Positions 60,114-64,000 of a stretch of DNA of 64,000 bases are shown in pieces. Positions within the stretch are counted from its first letter, which is position 1; the number at the start of each line of letters is the position of its first letter. The notes under the pieces are model-generated. The model searched no databases, was not told the origin of the DNA, and saw only the letters and a list, made by a program, of their open reading frames with translations. The position numbers were made by a program, and so were the translations under genes. This DNA is from Margaritifera margaritifera (lineage: Eukaryota > Mollusca > Bivalvia > Unionida > Margaritiferidae): positions 372,001-436,000 of the forward strand of contig JAQPZY010000911.1 in the NCBI GenBank assembly GCA_029931535.1, written 5' to 3'.

Positions 60114-60958
60114 CTCCTGATTGGTCTTAGATATTGTTTCTTATTCCCTGACACGACTCAAAACATCAGCCAAACAGTTACATGTAAGTTTCAGAAACCT
60201 GTGGCATAAAGATCTTAATTAATGATCTTACAAAGCAGTGATTAATTTCCATTGAGCATGGGGCTATCCTAATTCCAGTTGTTAAACAAATTGGTAGGTA
60301 GTCAAATTATTACCGTACATTTGACTGGCATTTTGTTACACTCCCATACCACCCCCCACCCTCCACCCCCACTTGTACACACATTCATCAAATATTTTTT
60401 TCATTCTTGCTATGCTGCTGGTTAGTACATAACGGGATTAGCCGTTCTGGACCCCAATTACCGTGTTATTGTGGGGTTCCCCTTTTTCATGACAATTTAA
60501 CATTCTTGAAGATAAAACATAGTTTAGAAAGGTTCTGACTTTATTCGGTTCAAGTTTTGATATTTCAGATATTCGAGGACTTTTGAACATTCAAAATTTT
60601 CTTTGCACAAGACGTTTCAGGAATAGAAGACTCTTTCCCTTATGTTGAATATCTGAGCTTTAGGGTCCCATACAACATCCAAACTGTTCAAAGATTATTA
60701 TAGTGTTCAAATCGGTGATCTTCAAGTTTTTTTTTTTTGTTTTGTTTTTTGTACAGGAAAATTGTTTAACATCAAATTGGTCTTTAAAAAATACACCTAT
60801 TTGTGCATTATGTTGGGTACCGTTGTAGTACCTGTATTACCTCCATATTTTGTTTAGATTGTTGAATAAAGAGAATTGGTATTTAATCGTTTAGTGTATC
60901 TCCTTTGTTCGTCAACAAATGTCCTGTAATTTTTTGAATTATGCAGAAATAGAAATCC
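60114..60958. other. No gene; pogo-like fragment near 60430-60490
   Basis: GGACCCCAATTACCGTGTTA and TTGTGGGGTTCCCC resemble half of the 88-bp MITE at 6386. A T-tract lies near 60727. Confidence 0.4.
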
Positions 60959-61178
60959 TGGTTATACTCGCTTATAAGTTGAGTCAAACTGCAAAGAACA
61001 TAGACCCTGATCTGCTGTTGCATAATGCACTGGCAGATCAGGGTCTCTGTTGTTTCTTCTACTGATTAGTCCTGACAAACTGCAGAGATTCAGATCTGCA
61101 GGCTCATAACGCGACGGCAGTTCTGGATCTGTGCTGTTTTTGCAGTTGGACTCGACTTATAAGCGAGTACATATAGTA
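60959..61178. mobile_element. Double-hairpin MITE, copy 8
   Basis: The termini are ATACTCGCTTATAAGTTGAG and, inverted, ATGTACTCGCTTATAAGTCG. Hairpin 1 is GACCCTGATCTGC / GCAGATCAGGGTC, a perfect 13-bp stem with loop TGTTGCATAATGCACTG. Hairpin 2 is degraded. Confidence 0.88.
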
Positions 61179-63419
61179 GTAATTTTCTTGGTAAGCTTAT
61201 ACATGTACAGATATTTTCCTTAAAAGAACACAGTAAATGAAACTTAAACCTACATACTTATATTGATAATAAGCCTTTTGAATTACCATTTTTTAAGTAC
61301 AGTTTTCTACAGAATATTATGTTAAGACTTAAAATTTGTGAGGATGATTATAAATCAAAATTTGAGAATTTTTCACTTTTTTGTTGATTGCAGAGATGGA
61401 AACCACTGGTAATATTTCAGTTCCATGACCCAGTTACCAGTTTATCTCTAAAAACTTATTAAAAAAAACTTGTCTTGTTGAGTCTCAATAATAAGTTAGC
61501 TAAAGGAAGAGAAGCAGGAGAAAAAGTTGCAGCAATCCCTCAAGCTAATGTATGTTCATTTACATGTACAGTATATGTTATGTATTTTCTGAACTCTCAC
61601 TTTCAAAGTTCAAATGCTTTCTGCCTTGAAAGGAATTCTAATTACCTGTACATGTAAAAAGTCAGTGGTGAGAAACTTACACAAATTTATCTCTTCCAGA
61701 AAAATGTAACTTTTTTTTTCTTCTTCAAAGACACCATTCATACTGTGCAGTTACATACATGCAAACATACTGTCACACCTTTGAAAGCAAATTGTCTGTA
61801 TTAACTCCAGGGATGACAGTTCCTTGCCCAACTAATCTTGCCAACTAAAAATCTTTTTTTGGCAGCTAAAATTTAATGTAAGAAGAAAATTCTTAATATA
61901 TTTTGAGATCATTTTCCCCACATCATCCTTGCTGGGCTTGTAAGTCCAAATTGGGATCATCTCCCCCTGGTACTAACACACTGTCACTCCTTGCAAATGC
62001 TTCCCAGTTGATTCCACTTGATTTACAATCATTTTAGGTAGATTGACATTTCTGTCAAATGGATAGAATTTATCTGATGAATTCACCCAGTTTGATCATA
62101 GTTCAGCTACTTTCCAACATAGTCAAAACCTATCATTAGTTTATAATAATCCATACTCCTACATATTGATATCAGAATAGCAGTCTTATCTATGTTTAAG
62201 TGCAGTATAACTCATAAAAACACTGTGTTTACATTGTAGCATCATCACCATTGTGACTGTAGCATTTGACTTTTATTTACAAGGTTGCCTTGAACTTAAT
62301 TTATATATTCCATCCATAGACAGACCAACTTCATATTGTCTCAGTTGTCTCAACTGTGATAAAAAATACAAAAATTAGAATCAAAATCAGAAAGTTCATT
62401 ACATTTCATGTTGTTTCATAGAAAAAAAATTAAAATATTTTTTTAAAAATACAGTGATATTGAAATATATCAGTTGGCAGTATTTGGATCCAAGATGGAC
62501 ATTTTATTAATTTCATACAAAAAGTTCCATGTAGACATTTGTTTGAATAAAGTGATGAAGTCATTTGTGTTAGGAACATGTTTTGATTGATGTTTCTTTC
62601 ATCACAGGATCAATTGATACCCTTTCTCAGTTGAAATTTTAATAAATCTTCTTTTTAATCTGTTCTTGTAAAGTACTTGGCATAGTGTGTTAGTATCAGA
62701 AGAAGAGACCGGTATATTCATTTAACCTGTACATGTACCTTTATACTGTACATGTATTTATCACCAATATGACTCGTCTTTAACCAGTAAAATGGATTGG
62801 TGTGGCCATTTGCTATACCAAGAGAGAAATATTTTTGAAAATTGATTTGGATATTTTTTGCAAGTAAGGAAAATTTCAGCTGTATATATTTTTGGTCATC
62901 TTCTACATTTGCTGTTTTTATTGTCTTCATTTTGTTCAGGAAAGAGTATTATTAGTTCTCTCAGTACAGGGGTAGAAACATCCATTGCTTGGGACAAAAA
63001 CAAAAATTAATGCCAGGCAACCATTTTTCCCAATGTGAAAGCCTGGTCAGGCAACCAAACAATATTCTTAAAAAATGATCATGTTAGAAATTATAATGGA
63101 ATTTTATATTTTTTCCAACAACAAACATTTGATCGTTAAATTGTTCCACTGGGTACATATTTCAGGGTGCCTGAATTATCTCCATATAATTCCATAGTTG
63201 AGTGTTGGGTGATTTCTATAGGTAAGAAGCCACACTAATCCACATATGTCGATTACTCATCTGATTAGGTAATCAAATCCCATACTACAGGCCCCTTGGG
63301 ATGAACCCTTAAAGAAACAAGACTTGCAAATGCTCGTCTTTTGTCAACAGACAAACATGTAGTAGGGGTATCTTTCACCTCTGACTTGACACACTTAATG
63401 CCTCTGATCTATTAGTACA
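61179..63419. other. No gene recognised
   Basis: AT-rich sequence; short frames at 61475-61657 and 62718-62930 lack motifs. No LNX exon was identified. Confidence 0.4.
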
Positions 63420-64000
63420 TAGGGGTGAGTACTGTATTGCTCGCTGAAATCATATTGCAGTATATTGCGATATGGATGATTGTATAGCAATATGTATCGC
63501 TACATACTGCTGCCCATGCTACCATTTTGAAAACCAGACAAAAAATGCCTGCTTGGTATCACATACCTCGCATAAAACGTCGTAATCATTTTAATGAACC
63601 CATTTGCGACGACACTGAAAGGCCTGAGGTATTGTACAATGAAGTTAGCAGTTGCACTTGTAATAGAGACTGCTCTTGGTGAGGCTTTGTGTTTGGCTTG
63701 TGATTGAAAGGCATCCTGTACTTTTAACTGCCAGTTAAAAGACTGGATTTGACTTACAAACTGATTTTTGAGAGTGATTTTGGCACTGCAGATGGGGCCA
63801 GTATTCACTGATGGATGGTTTCGACACATATGCATCACAAGATTAGTATTCCATCTGAAATATTTTAAACTTTCAAAGCACCTTAGTCATACTGCCATTG
63901 ACTGATCAACTTCACCATTCTGGTTATGTTTAAAGCAAAGTGATTCCTGAATCACTCTTGGCACACTTATTAGTCACAAGATATTGATTCACTGATGATT
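63420..64000 (-). mobile_element. BED-type hAT element, left end visible, runs off right edge
   Basis: TAGGGGTGAGTACTGTATTG at 63420 resembles the TAGGGATGAAACG end of the element at 28283, and ATTGCGATATGG-type repeats follow. Transposase sequence begins about 100 bp inside. The other end and the target duplication lie outside the window. Confidence 0.6.
63535..63854 (-). pseudogene. hAT transposase fragment: BED finger end plus N-terminal part
   Basis: After a possible acceptor (TATTTCAG|ATGG) the minus-strand frame reads WNTNLVMHMCRNHPSV, the second half of a BED zinc finger (xSNLxxHxxxxHP). About 45 residues on comes SATANFIVQYLRPFSVVANG, then YARYVIPSRHF, matching the xIVxDxxPFSVVExxGF...PxYxxPSRxxF block of ZBED-like hAT transposases. 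The match stops right after PSRHF and the sequence passes to the terminal repeat, so everything C-terminal, including the DDE catalytic core, is deleted. Confidence 0.82.

Overview
The window is metazoan nuclear DNA. It is AT-rich, intron-rich and packed with short transposon remnants. Two host genes are recognisable. One is the 5' coding part of a TBC1D7 orthologue on the minus strand (exons at 10407-10593 and 6042-6226). The other is the first coding exon of an LNX-type RING E3 ligase on the plus strand (50329-50690). Both are animal genes. tRNA-derived SINEs, tandem arrays with 140-160 bp units, and hAT, pogo and fold-back elements together suggest a lophotrochozoan, most likely a mollusc. 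That assignment is an inference.

Layout. Positions 1-6000 hold a SINE with intact target-site duplications, inverted repeats, a fold-back MITE with an amplified arm, and a 157-bp tandem array. Positions 6-15.7 kb are the TBC1D7 locus: two coding exons, a candidate 5' noncoding exon and promoter near 15.6-15.7 kb, and an intron rich in elements. The later TBC1D7 exons were not found and probably lie left of the window. Positions 12.5-14.3 kb hold an internally deleted hAT transposon with two leftover transposase exons. Positions 16-30 kb have no host gene. They carry two palindromic hAT-type fold-back elements with 8-bp target duplications, a 3.4-kb imperfect inverted repeat, minisatellites and a decayed Tigger/pogo transposase. 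Positions 30-50 kb hold a decayed hAT transposase split by a MITE, several more copies of that MITE, pogo-like MITEs, a 239-codon open frame of unknown function, SINE pieces and tandem arrays. Positions 50-64 kb start with the LNX exon and then consist of long diverged tandem arrays, a recent 257-bp duplication around (AT)n tracts, more MITEs, and a BED-type hAT element that runs off the right edge.

The two host genes are not an obvious functional pair. TBC1D7 is the third subunit of the TSC1-TSC2 complex, which acts as a Rheb GAP. LNX proteins are RING-PDZ ubiquitin ligases that act on Numb and cell-surface proteins. The most distinctive structure is a roughly 220-bp MITE family with about eight copies. 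Each half forms its own hairpin, and the two hairpin loops are complementary to each other.
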